Shown: positions 36,100 through 48,700 of the stretch, one piece after another
Layout: each line of letters starts with the position of its first letter
How positions within the stretch are numbered: position 1 is the first letter of the stretch
Source: Tolypeutes matacus
Taxonomy: Eukaryota > Chordata > Mammalia > Cingulata > Chlamyphoridae
DNA: 64,000 nucleotides
Assembly: GCA_026826555.1 (NCBI GenBank)
Contig: JAKSZT010017954.1
Coordinates: forward strand, 7,100,556-7,164,555
Direction of reading: 5' to 3'
Translations under genes and position numbers: made by a program
Notes under the pieces: generated by a model
What the model was told of the DNA's origin: nothing
The model's database searches: none
The model's input: the letters and a program-made list of their open reading frames with translations, nothing else

Positions 36100-39000
36100 A
36101 GCGTTTTATTGTGTGCTAAATGGAATTATATAAGCAGTAATTCATACATGAGGTACTTAAGAAGTTACTGATTAATGCAAGGGGGAATGAAGGTAGCTTG
36201 AGGCTGTGATTCTGAGCCTCCATGATCAGGCTTGGGGAATTAGACTTGGGGCAGGAGGAGTGGCCATGTCCTGTTGCACTGGAGATGAAGGCAGGATGGC
36301 CAAGCAGATACGGTCCACTGGAAGTTGAAGAAGAAAAATCACCTTCTACTGTTCTTTGAAAGCGTCTCTGAGGAAAAAGTTATGATTTTGGCAGTAGGGT
36401 TTAAGTTATTATGACAGTCCATGTCCCAAGCCTCAAATTGGTTGTCTGTCAGCATTTCCCTTCCAGGATGACGGTTGTTAAGTAGGAGGCAGCACTGTTT
36501 TGGTGACTTACTCCAGCTTTGTCCAAGGATAGTTAAAATCCCTTTGTTTATTTCTAGTAAGCTCATTTTCCATGTTTCAGATTTCAAAGGTGACTCTAAC
36601 AGGCTAATGTCATAATCATCTTCCCCTTTCAAATTACACACTGCTTTCCTGAGCCTCATAGACAATTAGCTTCAAATTTATTTTATATTTAAACATTTCC
36701 TTCTTCTGTAGTAAATTGAGGATAATAATAATACTTGGCAAATGAAATAATAGCAAGATATTTTATTTCCCTACCAAGTGTTTGTTACATGGTGGTTTGT
36801 AGAAAATCAATTAAAGGATTGGTAGGGCTTGCCCTTTAAAAAAGATAAAATATTTCAAATATAGGGAATAGCACAGTGCTTCTTTCCCTTACCTTTTAAA
36901 ATGTTTCCTTTAACTTTACTGACATCATGGTTGGGGAGAAGCAGATTTACTTCTGTTCCCCCCAAAAATTATATCTAAAGCTATTTGGTGCAGGAATTCT
37001 TAGTGTATAATTATTTAAGATGTAGCACTTACCACAATTTTTGCAAATCAAGGAGAGCATGTTCATTAACCTACAGGTGAGATATTTTAGATAATTGTGT
37101 TCTGAAAAGGTGAAAGAAAATAAAGAAGGCAATATTTTCCCAAGGAGTGTGCTACCAAGTTCTTGTTCAAGAACTCATGGAATCTCAAAAATTATGTAAT
37201 CCAGACCCCTTCCCACTCCATGACTAACACAATATTCTTGGTATAATCATTTAGCCTTCTTGGGCACTTTCAATAAAGAGCACTCTTTACCATTTGCCGG
37301 TAAGGCAGCCCAGTCCATTTCCACTTGAAATTTTCTTCCAAGGTATGCATCCTTTGGTCCTACTTCTGCCCATGATGCTATTTGGGACAAATCTACTTTC
37401 TCTCCATGTGACAGCCATCAGGTCCTTGAAGGTGGCTCATAGCTGTGCTTTAGGGAAAGGCTCAGTAAATGCTGTTCTACAAGGCAGGTGACCCAGTGAA
37501 TCTGCATGGAGCCAGGATTGAAGCTGCCTGTGGCTGGCTTTCACGACCATGCTCAGTAGCACAGGCAGCTCCTCCCACTACCCACCCCTGCAGCAGTTTA
37601 CATGCTGGTAGAGATCGCACCCTAGGAAGGAATGGAGGAAATAATTTCCAAGGCTCATCTTGGAAGACAGAGGCACGGAAGGATGGGGCAGCCTTAGGGA
37701 TAGCATTCCTCAGTGGTGGGGCTTACCGGCTCTTTCAACACTCCCAGCAGAGCTATAGAACAATACTTTGTAAACTCAAACATGCACATGGATGGGGTCA
37801 GTGAACTTACCTTCCTAACAAGCTCCCGTTGATGGTAGCGTTGCTGGTTTATGGACCACACTTGCAGGGCAAGGTTTTAGAGCAATCATGAAATGAGCTA
37901 GTGGACAGTTTGCAATCAGAAAAGTCAAAACTTACTTAGAGAAACTGTCAAAGCCCTCTTTTCCCTACTACTCCTTTAAAGAATCAAAGGCTCGCTCCCT
38001 GATGTCAGAAAAGTAGCTTTCATGGAATCATTCTAGATGCATCTCAAGTGCTCACACATAAGCTAGTCAGACAGATTGCAGGGGGTCAACAGCACCCTGG
38101 TTCCATGGGCCATGACAGGTTGTTTGAACAGACGTGGGGAGGAGTTTTGTCATCTGTCTTCAGGAGTACAGATAGACGTGTCTCTGTGGACAGTGTTACC
38201 AAGGATGGCAAAGCCTGTTTTTATAGTGACATCATGGGAACAGGACAGAAGTGGCTCTCAGAGTTTTCTCCTACATTGGGAAAACATTGCTTTTAGGGTA
38301 TTTGGTGATGCCTGTAACTGAGCGCCAGGTTACAACTGTGTGTGAACTTGATAGAAGATTGATTGAAGTTGCTTATCTTACTTGTGGGAATTAACCATCC
38401 CCTCCTCCTGGACAACAGTATTGGCACAGGATGAGCCCAGGGCCAGAAGAAGCTCATGCCTTGGTATGTGTGATTCTTTCCTCCCTTTCCTCCAGGACAG
38501 AAAGAAAGACTTAGTTGCCACTATGAGGCATCACAATGATCTACGTCACTCCTTAGTACTAGGGTAACTTGGGACCTTCCTTTTGATACCTAGACCCTGA
38601 GGGGAGGCAGATTGGAGGGGGAAATAGTAGGTACAGAGATGGTACATGATGCAGGTGACTCTTCCATTTAGAAGGATAAAATGTACATGCTCCTTGCAGG
38701 CTCTGAAGCAGCAAGAAAGAAGGCAGTGTTAATTGGAGCTGAGGTCAGCCAGAAACTCAGCTGGCACATCATAGCCCTGCATGCAGACAGTTAACAGGAA
38801 ACTGGGGAATGGACAGTATCTGTGTGGAGGGGCAGGGAGCTGAGCAACAACGCAAGATACACCTGAAAAATGGACATTCTTATATTTCATCATCACACGC
38901 CTCATCCAGCCACTTTTCTGAGTCTCAGTAGTGGTCTAATGCGCACCTCAGATCAGGGTGACTGATAGTAGTCAAGCAGGTCTTTGCCACTGGTGGCTTT

Positions 39001-40555
39001 ACCTTTGTCCTTGAGAAAATAATCCTTGGTAAAGTTCAAGGTGTTGAAACTAGGGTTTAACTTAGGGCCAATTATTTGCCGACCTTAACGGGCATCTAAT
39101 CACTTAGCGTATGGAAGTCATCAGCTAGGTCCCTTATTCCATAGCCCTGAAATAATAAACACTTTGATTCAAAAGACGTGCAGATCAAAGAAAAATTGTT
39201 TATTATGTTAAGAGAGGGAATGACAAGGGCACATTACACCAAAGAATTTTTGCTTCAGAAGGAGACCAGGATCCCATTAGCCTCATGATCATTGCCTCTT
39301 CTGGCAGTGGACACCAGACCTTTCTTCGGTGATGGCATTGGAAGTTAGCGGAATGCAGCAGTGTCCGATCTATAAATATGCCCTGTGAGCTTGACAGCTT
39401 TCGATTCCTCATTTATATATACATGGTAATGAAAATACTGGAAAGAGGGCAGCCTTTAGAATGATAATATCCTTTTCTTCTCTCCCTCGCATACTCCCTT
39501 GGTTTGTTCTTAATGGGAAAGGTAGAATGATTAGATACTAGGAAGACTGTCTTAGTTTTTTTTTAAACCAAACATCTAAAATTACAATTCACTTTCAGTG
39601 CCTTGGGCCCACCTCTTGGAAAATTTCCACAATAAGCAAAGGGCCTCCCTGTTCTCTCAAAGTCTAAGGAACATGTGTCACAGCTTTTATTATGATGATA
39701 ACGCTGTCTCTTAGATTTGCTCTTTACTCTGAGTATGTGTGTCATGTTATATGGATACACACATTTGGTTGAAAATCTTTTTGAACCTTTGTTGTTTGGA
39801 CCCCCTGTACAGTCAGACACAGAAGTACCTTGTTAGGTGTTGCATGGTCCCTGGTTCTCAGGCTGCTTTGGTGTGTGCGCTTGGTCAATAGCCAAACAGG
39901 GCTGACTAGGACTGGCCAGAGCAGCTAAGACCCAAAGAACAGGTTGGGGGCAAGGTGCCCTAGGGATGGAAACCAAGCAGGACACGATCTTGTCCAGAGA
40001 AGGCAGCTGATGAATATTGAGGCTGGCAGGAGGACACGAGCAAAAATTGTGGAGGTATGTCTTTGAGGCCAAAACACAAAAACTTGGGCTTTCTCAGAAA
40101 CTGTTATTTGGAGTGTTTTCCTGTGTTCTCAGAAATGACCAGAGGTTTCAGCCTTCATATCGTGTTTCTTTTGTCCAGTCTCAACACATCCCATATACAG
40201 TTCATATGGCCTAGGACTCCTACATTGGTCCTTGGGGCCAGTGCAGTGTGAACATGTTATAGATAAAAGTGCCTCCCCATCGATGTTTCAGAGTTCCTGA
40301 AAGAAGGTGCCTTCATCAGCACTGATTACCTAACCTCTCAGCCTTCAGAAAAACTGAAGTTGAAGACCATAGGATTCCTGACTGCCAGTTCCATAATTTT
40401 TTTTCCTGCACTGAGTTCTCCATTCTCAACTGCCAGCTCCTGGAAGGCAGGGCTGTTTCTTTTTCATCTTCATGAAAATGCTAAGCAGATAATCATCCCT
40501 TCCCTTGTGTGACGTGAAAAACACATTCTATATGACCATGACACTACAGAGGTGT
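36100..40555. other. Intronic sequence without recognised feature
   Basis: No exon, RNA gene or confident repeat is seen. The open frames (for example 37469-37804 and 36339-36665) have no recognisable similarity and no matching splice context. Confidence 0.5.
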
Positions 40556-40557
40556 TT

Positions 40558-40990
40558 GGTTTTTTTTTTTTTTTAAAGCAGCTTTAGATTACATAAATGT
40601 TAAATAAAAAATATAAGGGCTTCCCATATACCCCACTCCCTCCCCCTCCCACACTTTTCCACATCAACAACATTCCTCATTAGGGTGGTACATTTGTTAC
40701 AGTTAATGAACACATATTGAAGCACTGCTACTAACTGGATTACAGTTGACACTTGTGAGTTTTAAAGACTTTTTAGGCTCTACTCCCACCTCTAGTGGAT
40801 CACAGCATATTTCATTCTAATTTTTTTTTTCTTTTTTCTTTTTCTTTCTTCTTTTGTTTTGTTTTGTTTTGTTTTGTTTTGTTTCTTCTCATTCTAATTT
40901 TGGCCCTTTTTCTAGATGGTGCTTCATCACTCTTATTTGCTAGAGGGTGCAAAAGAAGGAAAATATTAGCAGACCAGGTTGACCTTTAAA
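40558..40990 (-). repeat. L1 3' end, antisense
   Basis: After a T run, 'gggcttcccatatacccca' (40618), 'gggtggtacatttgttacag' (40684) and 'gcactgctactaactggatt' (40722) match the antisense L1 3' end also seen at 46840-47300. A (TTTTG)n run at 40854-40884 interrupts it. Confidence 0.7.
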
Positions 40991-41845
40991 GGTTTTTCCT
41001 TCTACTGGAGGAAGCCGTTCTGATGGCCTCCAGTCCACACTGTCAAGACAGTGGTTGATATTTACCTTAAAGACAGATTTTTGGTTTTAAGGCATCAGGA
41101 ACATGGGCATATATGTATGCAGTGATGCTCTTTGATGTGGAGTTTAGGAGGAATAAACCGGATACAAGTTTAAGAATACCCAAGGGCAGTGTGTTGCTTT
41201 TTCTTTAGCCCCTGTCAGATTGGCCCCTACCTGGGTTAATCTGGTAAACTAGAGAATAGCCAAACGAGCTTCTCTGATTTAATGGCAGCCTCTTATCTGC
41301 TGATGGCCACACAGCCTTCCCAGTGGGCTCCTGAGGGTTCGGTAGATGTGATAGCTTTTTTTTTTTCCTGTTTATTATTTTTCTTTTAATAGGAGCTTTA
41401 GAGCCTCTCAGAGGTTTGTGATACAGATTCCAGCCCAGAACTTAGCCTCTCAGATGGTAATTAATGTTTACACAAAATGACAAGCACAAAATGAAATCTC
41501 TTTGAGCCCTGCCAAGCACCCATCATTCCCCTGATCTCCCACTCCTGCAGTGTTTGAAAATTAATTTAGCTTGAACAAACATTGGGTTTTCCTCAATTTA
41601 TTTGTGCAGTTTCAGTGACCGAAAAGAAGAGCTGCAAGACAATGTCATCCTTCCATTCGTTCAAGCAATTGATTCCACTAATGGAACAAACTGGCCTCTG
41701 TGTCATGATTTGAGGAAAAAAGGGAGAGTAGGAAGATAAAGAGAGAAGTGTATGTTAGAGAAGGTAGACTTTTTCTGCAAAGGACATTGTAATGTAATTC
41801 TTCTGGAGATAAAAGAATCTAAAATTTGTGAGGGGAGGTGGATTT
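40991..41845. other. Intronic sequence, possible conserved element
   Basis: No repeat is recognised. The stretch 41540-41710 holds several AT-rich homeodomain-like words ('aaaattaatttagc', 'caagcaattgattcc') and no simple repeat, so it is a candidate regulatory element. This is composition only. Confidence 0.35.
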
Positions 41846-41858
41846 AAAGTATCACTAA

Positions 41859-42048
41859 GGGAAGCGGCTGTGGCTCAATCAGTAGGGCTCCCGTTTGCCA
41901 TATGGGAGGCCCCGGGTTCGGTTCCTGGGGCCTCCCTGGTGGGGGCAGGCCCGCCCGCACAGCGTGGTTGGCTGGCCCAGCGAGCGCAAGCAGCAGGGGG
42001 GTGATGAATGAATAAATAAATAAAATCTTTAAATAAATAAATAAATAA
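41859..42048 (+). mobile_element. DAS-type SINE, with target-site duplication
   Basis: Complete sense SINE flanked by a perfect 13-bp duplication 'aaagtatcactaa' (41846-41858 and 42049-42061). The head begins 'gggaagcggctgtggctcaa'; the A box is 'tggctcaatcag' and the B box 'ggttcggttcc'. A GC-rich body follows, then an (AAAT)n tail. It is the closest match to the antisense copy at 11579, and its intact duplications suggest youth. Confidence 0.92.
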
Positions 42049-42924
42049 AAAGTATCACTAAATTAATTTAGTGCAGCAATCAGGGTTTTAAAATATATAT
42101 ACAGAATATGCAGTCTTTGCATATAGATTTTGTTTCGGGTAACAGAATAGATGAGAGAACATGTTTAAACAATGGACAGTGCCAGCAGCTTTAAATGATC
42201 CCATGTTGATTCACAAAAAGTTGATACTTCCATCTGTTTCTGTGCTTTTGGTGTTGAACATTTCAGTTCTTCATTAATATTCCCACTTTAATTTAAAATA
42301 TAGATTCCTTTTCTTATTTAACTGTTGTCTTCAATCCTTCTGAGTGGTGAGGGCTTTGTGGCTTCATCATTTGGACATATAAGTAGAGAAAAGTAGAAGA
42401 TGGAATAATTTAAAAGTAGGACATGCACATTCTGTAGATGATATGGATCAGAAATTTAGAAAGACATGGACGGATGGTTGGATGAGTTGCCTACTGGCTA
42501 ATGCCACACGTGGTTTTCTTGATGTCTTTGAGGCTCGTTCACATTTGCTAGTAATGACCTTGTACTGGGTGAGCCCTGTTATGGCTTCCTAGCAGAGCAT
42601 GAAGCTCAGAAGCACAGGCGCTGTGCCTTGGGAGAATGAGGGGTTTAGGTGCTGCTTCTCCTTCTCCTTTCTCTGTATCATCATCAATAGTTACCATTTT
42701 CTTTCTGACAAAATACCCTCAGTTAGAACTAGTTAGAAACCTTGAAGAGTAGACAGAAAGCTCATGCATATCATGACTGATTATCTCATTTAATTTTTCT
42801 GTCCTCTGGGTAAAGAGATTTTTTAAAACCCGTCCAGTAGGTAAAGCCACTCTCTCACTTGACTCCTTTTGATGGTGGAGGCATTGTTCATGAAGGAACT
42901 CATTTTAAAATATAACATCCTTTT

Positions 42925-43210
42925 TTTTTTTTTTCATGTAGTAATACATATTCACTATAGAAAATCTGAAAAGTGAAGAAAAGCACAAATATAAAAATTA
43001 AAGTCAATAGTTACTTCTGGATGATGGGATTACCATGAACATTTTGGTCTATATCTTCCCAGTCTGTTTTCCGTGCATACCTATTACATTTTACAAGTTA
43101 ATTTCAATATAGAGACTATTGATATTAGTCTGCTTTATAATAGTAATTTTGTCATGAAATGTTTTCTGTGACTTTAAATATTTTTCTACAATTGTCTTGG
43201 GAACATTGAT
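42925..43210 (-). repeat. Old LINE-type 3' fragment
   Basis: 'agaaaatctgaaaagtgaag', 'gaacattttggtctatatct' and 'gtctgttttccgtgcatacc' are the order of a common, very old mammalian interspersed repeat read after a T run. The family is not certain. Confidence 0.5.
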
Positions 43211-43385
43211 AGACCACTTACTTAAGTGCCATGCATTGTGGAAAGCACTTTATACAACTTAATTTACACAAGAACCCTTTGAGGGAGTAAGTCATTACAG
43301 TAACTTATTGAACTTCTAGAAGCACAGTATTTCATCATGGGAACGTAATGCATTAAATCTCAACCCTACCAGACCCAATGCCCTC

Positions 43386-44025
43386 TGTATTAGTCAGCCA
43401 AAGGGGTGCTGATGTAAACTACCAGAAATCTGTTGACTTTTATAAAGGGTATTTATTTGGGGTAGAAACTTACAGTTACCAGGCCTTAAAGCGTAATTTA
43501 CTTCCCTCACCAAAGTCTGATGCCATTTGTTGGAGTAAGATGGCTGCTGACATCTGCAAGGGTTCAGGCTTCCTCTCTCTCTTAAGGCTCCATGGTCCCA
43601 GCTTCTTCCAATATCAGCTGTAAGCTGGGATAAGTCTTGTCTCTCTCCCAGGGCTCTTTTCTCTCCAGGCTCAGCCGCTCTGCTCTCTCCACAAGGCCAG
43701 CTATAAACTGTCAGGCAAACAGCTAGTCTCTCTTCCCTGGACCTCTATTGTGTCTAATGAAGCCTTCTCTCCTCACTTACCTGCTTCTCTGTGTGTTTAC
43801 TTCCCAGGGCTCCAGCATTAAAAAACTACAAACTCCTCCTCTGCCATGTTGTTTTCTCAGTGTCATACTGATGTGGCCCAATCAAAGCTTTAATCATAAT
43901 TTAATCATGTAAAAGTGAAACCTCTGAATCCAACACAATATAACATGCCCAGAGGAAAAGACCGGTTCACAAACATAATCCAATAATCTATTTTTGGAAT
44001 TCATGAACAATATCAAACTGCTACA
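43386..44025 (-). mobile_element. Solo LTR, ERVL/MaLR-like
   Basis: A 640-bp element with TG..CA ends ('tgtattagtcagcc' to 'caaactgctaca') and a perfect 5-bp duplication 'ccctc' at 43381-43385 and 44026-44030. Five-bp duplications are typical of ERVL-class elements. The minus-strand AATAAA at 43452-43457 gives the LTR its orientation. No gag, pol or env sequence lies next to it, so it is a solo LTR, or the LTR of a non-coding element. Truncated relatives are at 18797 and 33250. It carries only LTR control sequence. Confidence 0.85.
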
Positions 44026-44159
44026 CCCTCTGTGTGTAATATAAGAGATATTTTGTAACATGCTCATTCTTTACTATCTGCAACGAAATATAACCTAGCT
44101 ATACACATAATTAAATATGTATGTATTTATACCTACATCAAGGAGAAATAAGTAGAAAG

Positions 44160-44690
44160 TGATAGACTTTTTTTTTCTTTTTTTTTTTAAGATTTTTTTT
44201 ACTTTATTTTGTACATTTAATAATTGAAAATATAAACAATTAAAAACTAAAAAGTAAACACAGATGAATAAATATATACATTTCTCAATTAGATGTAATG
44301 GATACATATAATTTTTTTTTTTTTTTAATCAAACAGTATGTTACACAATATATTTGGTTCATAGTAATGCATTCATACAGTATTTGTCCTTTTGTGTCTG
44401 GCTTGCTTCACTTCAATGTAATGTCCTCCAGGTTCATTCATGTTGTCATATGCTTTACGCTTTCATTTCTTCTTACAGCTGCATAATATTTCATCGTGTG
44501 ACTAGGCCACAGTTGGTTTGTCTATTCGTCTGGTGATGGACACCTGGGTTGTTTCCAACTTTTGGCAATGGTGAATAGTGTTGCTATGAACATCGGTGTG
44601 CAGATGTCTGTTTGTGTCACTGCTCTCAGTTCTTCTGAATGAATACCCAGTATAGTGGTATTGCCGGGTCACATGGCAAGTCTAATTAAT
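44160..44690 (-). mobile_element. L1 3' portion, antisense
   Basis: Poly-T and AT-rich 3' UTR are followed by ORF2-end signatures: 'gttcattcatgttgtcatat' (44432), 'tgatggacacctgggttgtt' (44534) and 'tagtggtattgccgggtcac' (44654). It is collinear with the L1 at 28328-30350 but shorter. Coding is destroyed. Confidence 0.82.
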
Positions 44691-45049
44691 TTGCTTTTAA
44701 TTCTGTAAATGCTTATTTACATTAGAAGACAAAGAAATGGTCAGAGGCTTGAATCTGTACATAGAATTGTGTATGAATATGGTTGGTACAAATGGTAGTC
44801 ACGGCAGTTCAAGTACCAGGAGCAGCATTACCACTAGTGTGGAATTCAGTTCTAGGCTCAGACAATTATAAATAGGTTTTTCAGCTGCACAAATGTCCAG
44901 TGGGACTTTAGAAGTATAGAATTGTTCCATATATTGCAGTACATTTTAACATCCCTAAGAGCCTCTAATACCTTCCAATCATTGACAACCACCAAACACA
45001 CTTCCACAAATTTATAAAACTCCCTTTAGTTTCCCCTAACAGGAATTAC

Positions 45050-45500
45050 CTGTTATATGACTGGTTCCCTCTCTCACCCCCACCTCCTTTTTCTTTTTTT
45101 TTTTTTTCTTCATAATAAAACATCCTCATCCCCCAAAATATTTTCACAAAAAAGTAGCATATACTTACTATTCATTGTGTGCACAGAGTTCTTCATTCAC
45201 TTTCACAGCTGCGTTGTTTTCCATTGTACTTATATGCCACATTTATTTAACCAGTCCTCTAATGATTACGTTTGGGTCATTCCCAAACTTGCAATTTAAA
45301 ACATGGTGGTGTTTCATTGTAGCTATGAATTAAATTCTTTGATGCCAGGTGAAAGGAACTCCTATTGTTATTTGGCTAAATGTTGTAAAATTGCTCTCCA
45401 CAGAGGTTGGTAGGGTTTACATTCTAGTAGTAAAGTACAAGATGGCTCATTTCTCCACAACCTCAGGGAATTGTATCAAACATATATCAGAATTAAACCT
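45050..45500 (-). repeat. Old LINE fragment, antisense
   Basis: 'acatttatttaaccagtcct' (45239) and 'aaattgctctccacagaggt' (45389) are L1-type ORF2-end signatures in diverged form. A T-rich run lies at 45090-45109. Confidence 0.5.
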
Positions 45501-46339
45501 ACTTTTTCTAATCTACCCTATTTTTTTTTAACTTACGTTTGAGTCAAGTTTATTGAGATATAATTTACAGGCAGTAAATTCACCTTTTTTGCTCTATGGT
45601 ATGCAGTGTAGTTTTAATTTGCATTTCTTTTATTATAAAACCCCAAGATGTAATGGCTACAATTTTAAAATAAGACTGGTCTATCTGCACATTATTTCTT
45701 TCAACCTCAGCAAATTTCATCCTTTGGAAAATTCAGAGAGTGCAGAGCAATACAAAATGATTTTTTAAAATGGGTTCTTGCCAATTTTGGAAATGCACAG
45801 TTAAGACAGATTGACTGTCAAGATGGGAAAGCTTAACTGGGAAGATATATTTATTGAATAATTGAAAGGAAGAGGAAATGCATTACAGATTAGCCACAAG
45901 AGAGTCTCAAGAGAGTCGTGTAAATGGGGAAACATAAAACTGTTTCAGCCCCCAAAGTTCTTACCAGCATTCAAACCTAACACTTCCTTGCTTGAAGTTT
46001 GCAGTATCGCAACATGGGTGGATTATTGAGAGCTTTCAGTTTTAGCTGATGTGTGGTATTCCAGCAACTCTTTGTAGCTTTCCTAACCTTTTACATTGTG
46101 CAGTGTACTTTAAAGGGAGTCCTGGATTAATCTATATCCTGCTTTATTTTAAGATTGTTGTTTTTATGAAGCAGCATAACATAAATTGGAGAAAAGAAAC
46201 TTCAGAGTGGCAGAGTTAGAACTAAAACTCAAGTTTGCTGATTTATTGAACAGCCAAATGACCTCCAGCAAGCAAGTCCCTTAACGTCTCTGGACTTGAT
46301 TCTCCATCCCGTTAAAGCAGGTTGGGTAAGATCCTTACT

Positions 46340-46500
46340 GCTCAGAGTATGCTCCAAGGATCCCAGCACCAGCATCACCTGAGAGATTGTTAGAAATGCC
46401 AAATCTGGAACCCCCACCACAGAACTGTTGAATCCGAATCTGCATTATAATAACATCTTCGGGTGATGTATATGTACGGGAAAGTTTGAGACATACTGAG
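46340..46500 (+). repeat. MER5A-type hAT MITE
   Basis: 'gctccaaggatcccagcacc', 'catcacctgagagattgtta' and 'gttgaatccgaatctgcatt' match MER5A blocks in order. It is diverged. Confidence 0.7.
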
Positions 46501-46839
46501 CTGATTGGTCTCTAGGATTCTGATCTTGTTTCAATATTCTGTGCTGCTTGGTTCTCTCTTGTCGTTTACCATGGATGATTCCACACAGCCTCCAGGGTTC
46601 ATTAGAGAGGTTTCGGCTGTCCCTGTACACCTGGCTGATGGTCAGTGAAGGTGATGATCGCCCCAGTCTCTGCACCTCCCCTCCTTACTCTAGCTGCGCT
46701 TTGGTTGGTATTGAAAAAATGGGGCAATAGGGGAAACGTGGAAACCAACTCCATTTGCCCAAATTTACAGAGCCTTGGGAAGTAAGCCCAAGCCTTCTTT
46801 GGTGAGGCAACTACATGATTTGAAGTCAGGTATCTTTCT

Positions 46840-47300
46840 GTTTTAAAAAAAAAAAAAACAACCCTTTATTTTTAATGAAGTTTTAGGTAATAGAAAAGTT
46901 ACAACGAAAACAGAGGATTCCCTTATACCCCCACCCTCTCTCCCCTTCTCACATTTTCCCCTATTAATAACATCTTACATGAATATGGTACCTTTGTTAC
47001 AATTGTTGAACAAATATTGAATCATTGCTACTAACCATGGCCAATAGTTTACATTATGGTTTATACTTTGTGCCATACAATTTTATAGGTTTTGACAAAA
47101 TATATAATGGCCTGTATCTGTCTTTGCAAAATCATGCAGAACAATTCCAGTGTCCCAAAAATGCCCTATGTTCTACCTCTTCTTCCTTCTTCCTCCCCTC
47201 AGAACCTCTGGTAACCACTGTCTTTATATCAATGTTACAAGTTCTTCCATTACTACAATAATAATGTCTACTTTGGTCCATGGTTGCATTCTCCCCTTAC
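46840..47300 (-). repeat. L1 3' end, antisense
   Basis: It has an A/T-rich start, then 'gatggattccc'-like 'acagaggattcccttatacc' (46911), 'atatggtacctttgttacaa' (46983) and 'tcattgctactaaccatggc' (47022). It is the same L1 3' family as 40558-40990. Confidence 0.7.
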
Positions 47301-47400
47301 GTTTGTTCATCTTCAGTCTTGAAGATTTGGGGATGGTGATGCCTGGCCTGCTTCAGATCGAAAGGGGACTTGGACCTTATAGGCCCAATGGAAGGAACTG

Positions 47401-47498
47401 TTTTTTTTTTGTTTTTGTTTTTTTAAGGAGGTACCAGGGATTGAACCCAGGGCCTCGTACATGGGAAACAGGTGCTCAACCACTGAGCTACATCCGCT
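47401..47498 (-). mobile_element. DAS-type SINE, single unit
   Basis: A one-headed antisense copy flanked by 'gaaggaactg' (47391-47400) and 'gaaggtactg' (47499-47508). On the minus strand it starts 'cagcggatgtagctcagtgg', passes 'gggttcaatccct' and ends in an A/C-rich tail. It has no body, so it is a short subfamily or 5'-unit copy. Confidence 0.85.
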
Positions 47499-48555
47499 GA
47501 AGGTACTGTCTTGCTTGCAGTTGTAGCCAGGCCTTCCTGATGCCTCTTGCAAACCTGGCTGTGTGGTCCAATTTCTAGAGGCTTATTAAAGAATATAGTC
47601 AAGCTATTAGGTTGGTGCAAAAGGAATTGCAGTTTCAGACGTGAATCTCAAATCCTCATAACTAGGCTGAAACACATCTTTATTCATCAAAATAGGAACC
47701 GTTACAGCCAACATGTTTTTGCCAATGAGAAATAAGTTTGTTTATTCCTGTAATGGAAAGATCCATGCTTCAGGATTTGATGAACTCCAGGGAAGCATTT
47801 TCTGCACCCTGCTGGTTGTGGAAGCATTTTCCCTGCAAAAAGCTGTCGAGATGCTTGAAGGAGTGGTAGTCGGTTGGCGAGAGGTCAGTTGAATATGGCG
47901 GATCAGGCAAAACTTCGTAGCCCAATTCATTCAACTTTTGAAGCATTGGTTATGTGACGTGTGATCAGGCATGTTGTGGAGAAGAATTGGGCCCTTTCTG
48001 TTGACCAATGCTGGCTGCAGGCATTGCAATTTTTGGTTCATCTCATCTATTTGCTGAGCATACTTCTCAGATGTAACAATTTTGCCGGGATTCAGAAAGC
48101 TGTAGTGGACCAGACCGGCAGCAGACCACCAAACAGTGACCATGACCTTTTTTGGTGCAAGTGTGGCTTTGGGAAGTGCTTTGGAGCTTCATCTCGGTCC
48201 AGCCACTGAGGGTGGTAGTCACCGGTTGTCGTATACAATCCACTTTTTGTCGCACGTCACAATCCGATCGAGAAATGGTTCATTGTTGCATAGGATAAGG
48301 GAAGACTACACTTAAAAATGACAATTTTTTTTTTCCGTCAGCTCATGAGACACCCACTTATCACGCTTTTTCACCTTTCCAATTTGCTTCAAATGCCGAA
48401 TGACCGTAGAATGGTCTACATGGAGGTCTTCGGCAACTTCTCGGGTAGTTGTAAGGGGATCAGCTTCCATGATTGCTCTCAGTTGGTCGTTGTCATCTTC
48501 CAATGGCCGGCACTATGCTCTTCGTCTTCAAGGCTCTCGTCTCCTTTGCAAACCT

Positions 48556-48700
48556 ACCTTCCTTCCTTCCTTCCTTCCTTCCTTCCTTCCTTCCTTCCTT
48601 CCTNNNNNNNNNNCCTTCCTTCCTTTATACCGGGAATCAAACCCAGGTCCCTCCATATGGGAGATGGACGCCCAACCATTTGAGCCACATCTGTCCCCCT
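48556..48700 (-). mobile_element. DAS-type SINE nested in mariner, with AAGG tail
   Basis: It is flanked by a perfect 11-bp duplication 'tttgcaaacct' (48545-48555 and 48701-48711). On the minus strand the head has 'gatgtggctcaaatggttg' and 'gggtttgattcccgg', followed by an expanded (AAGG)n tail, seen as CCTT repeats on the + strand. It splits the transposase frame. Confidence 0.9.
48604..48613. other. Assembly gap (10 N)
   Basis: Ten N bases inside the CCTT tetranucleotide tail of the nested SINE. The real length of the repeat is unknown. Confidence 0.98.

Noticed and set aside
39160..39420. Possible processed pseudogene or LTR near 39.2 kb
   Set aside because: There is no recognisable protein or repeat, no poly-A tail and no duplication.
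11579..48700. tRNA-like sequences with A and B boxes
   Set aside because: They are SINE heads with tails and target duplications, so they are not annotated as tRNA genes.
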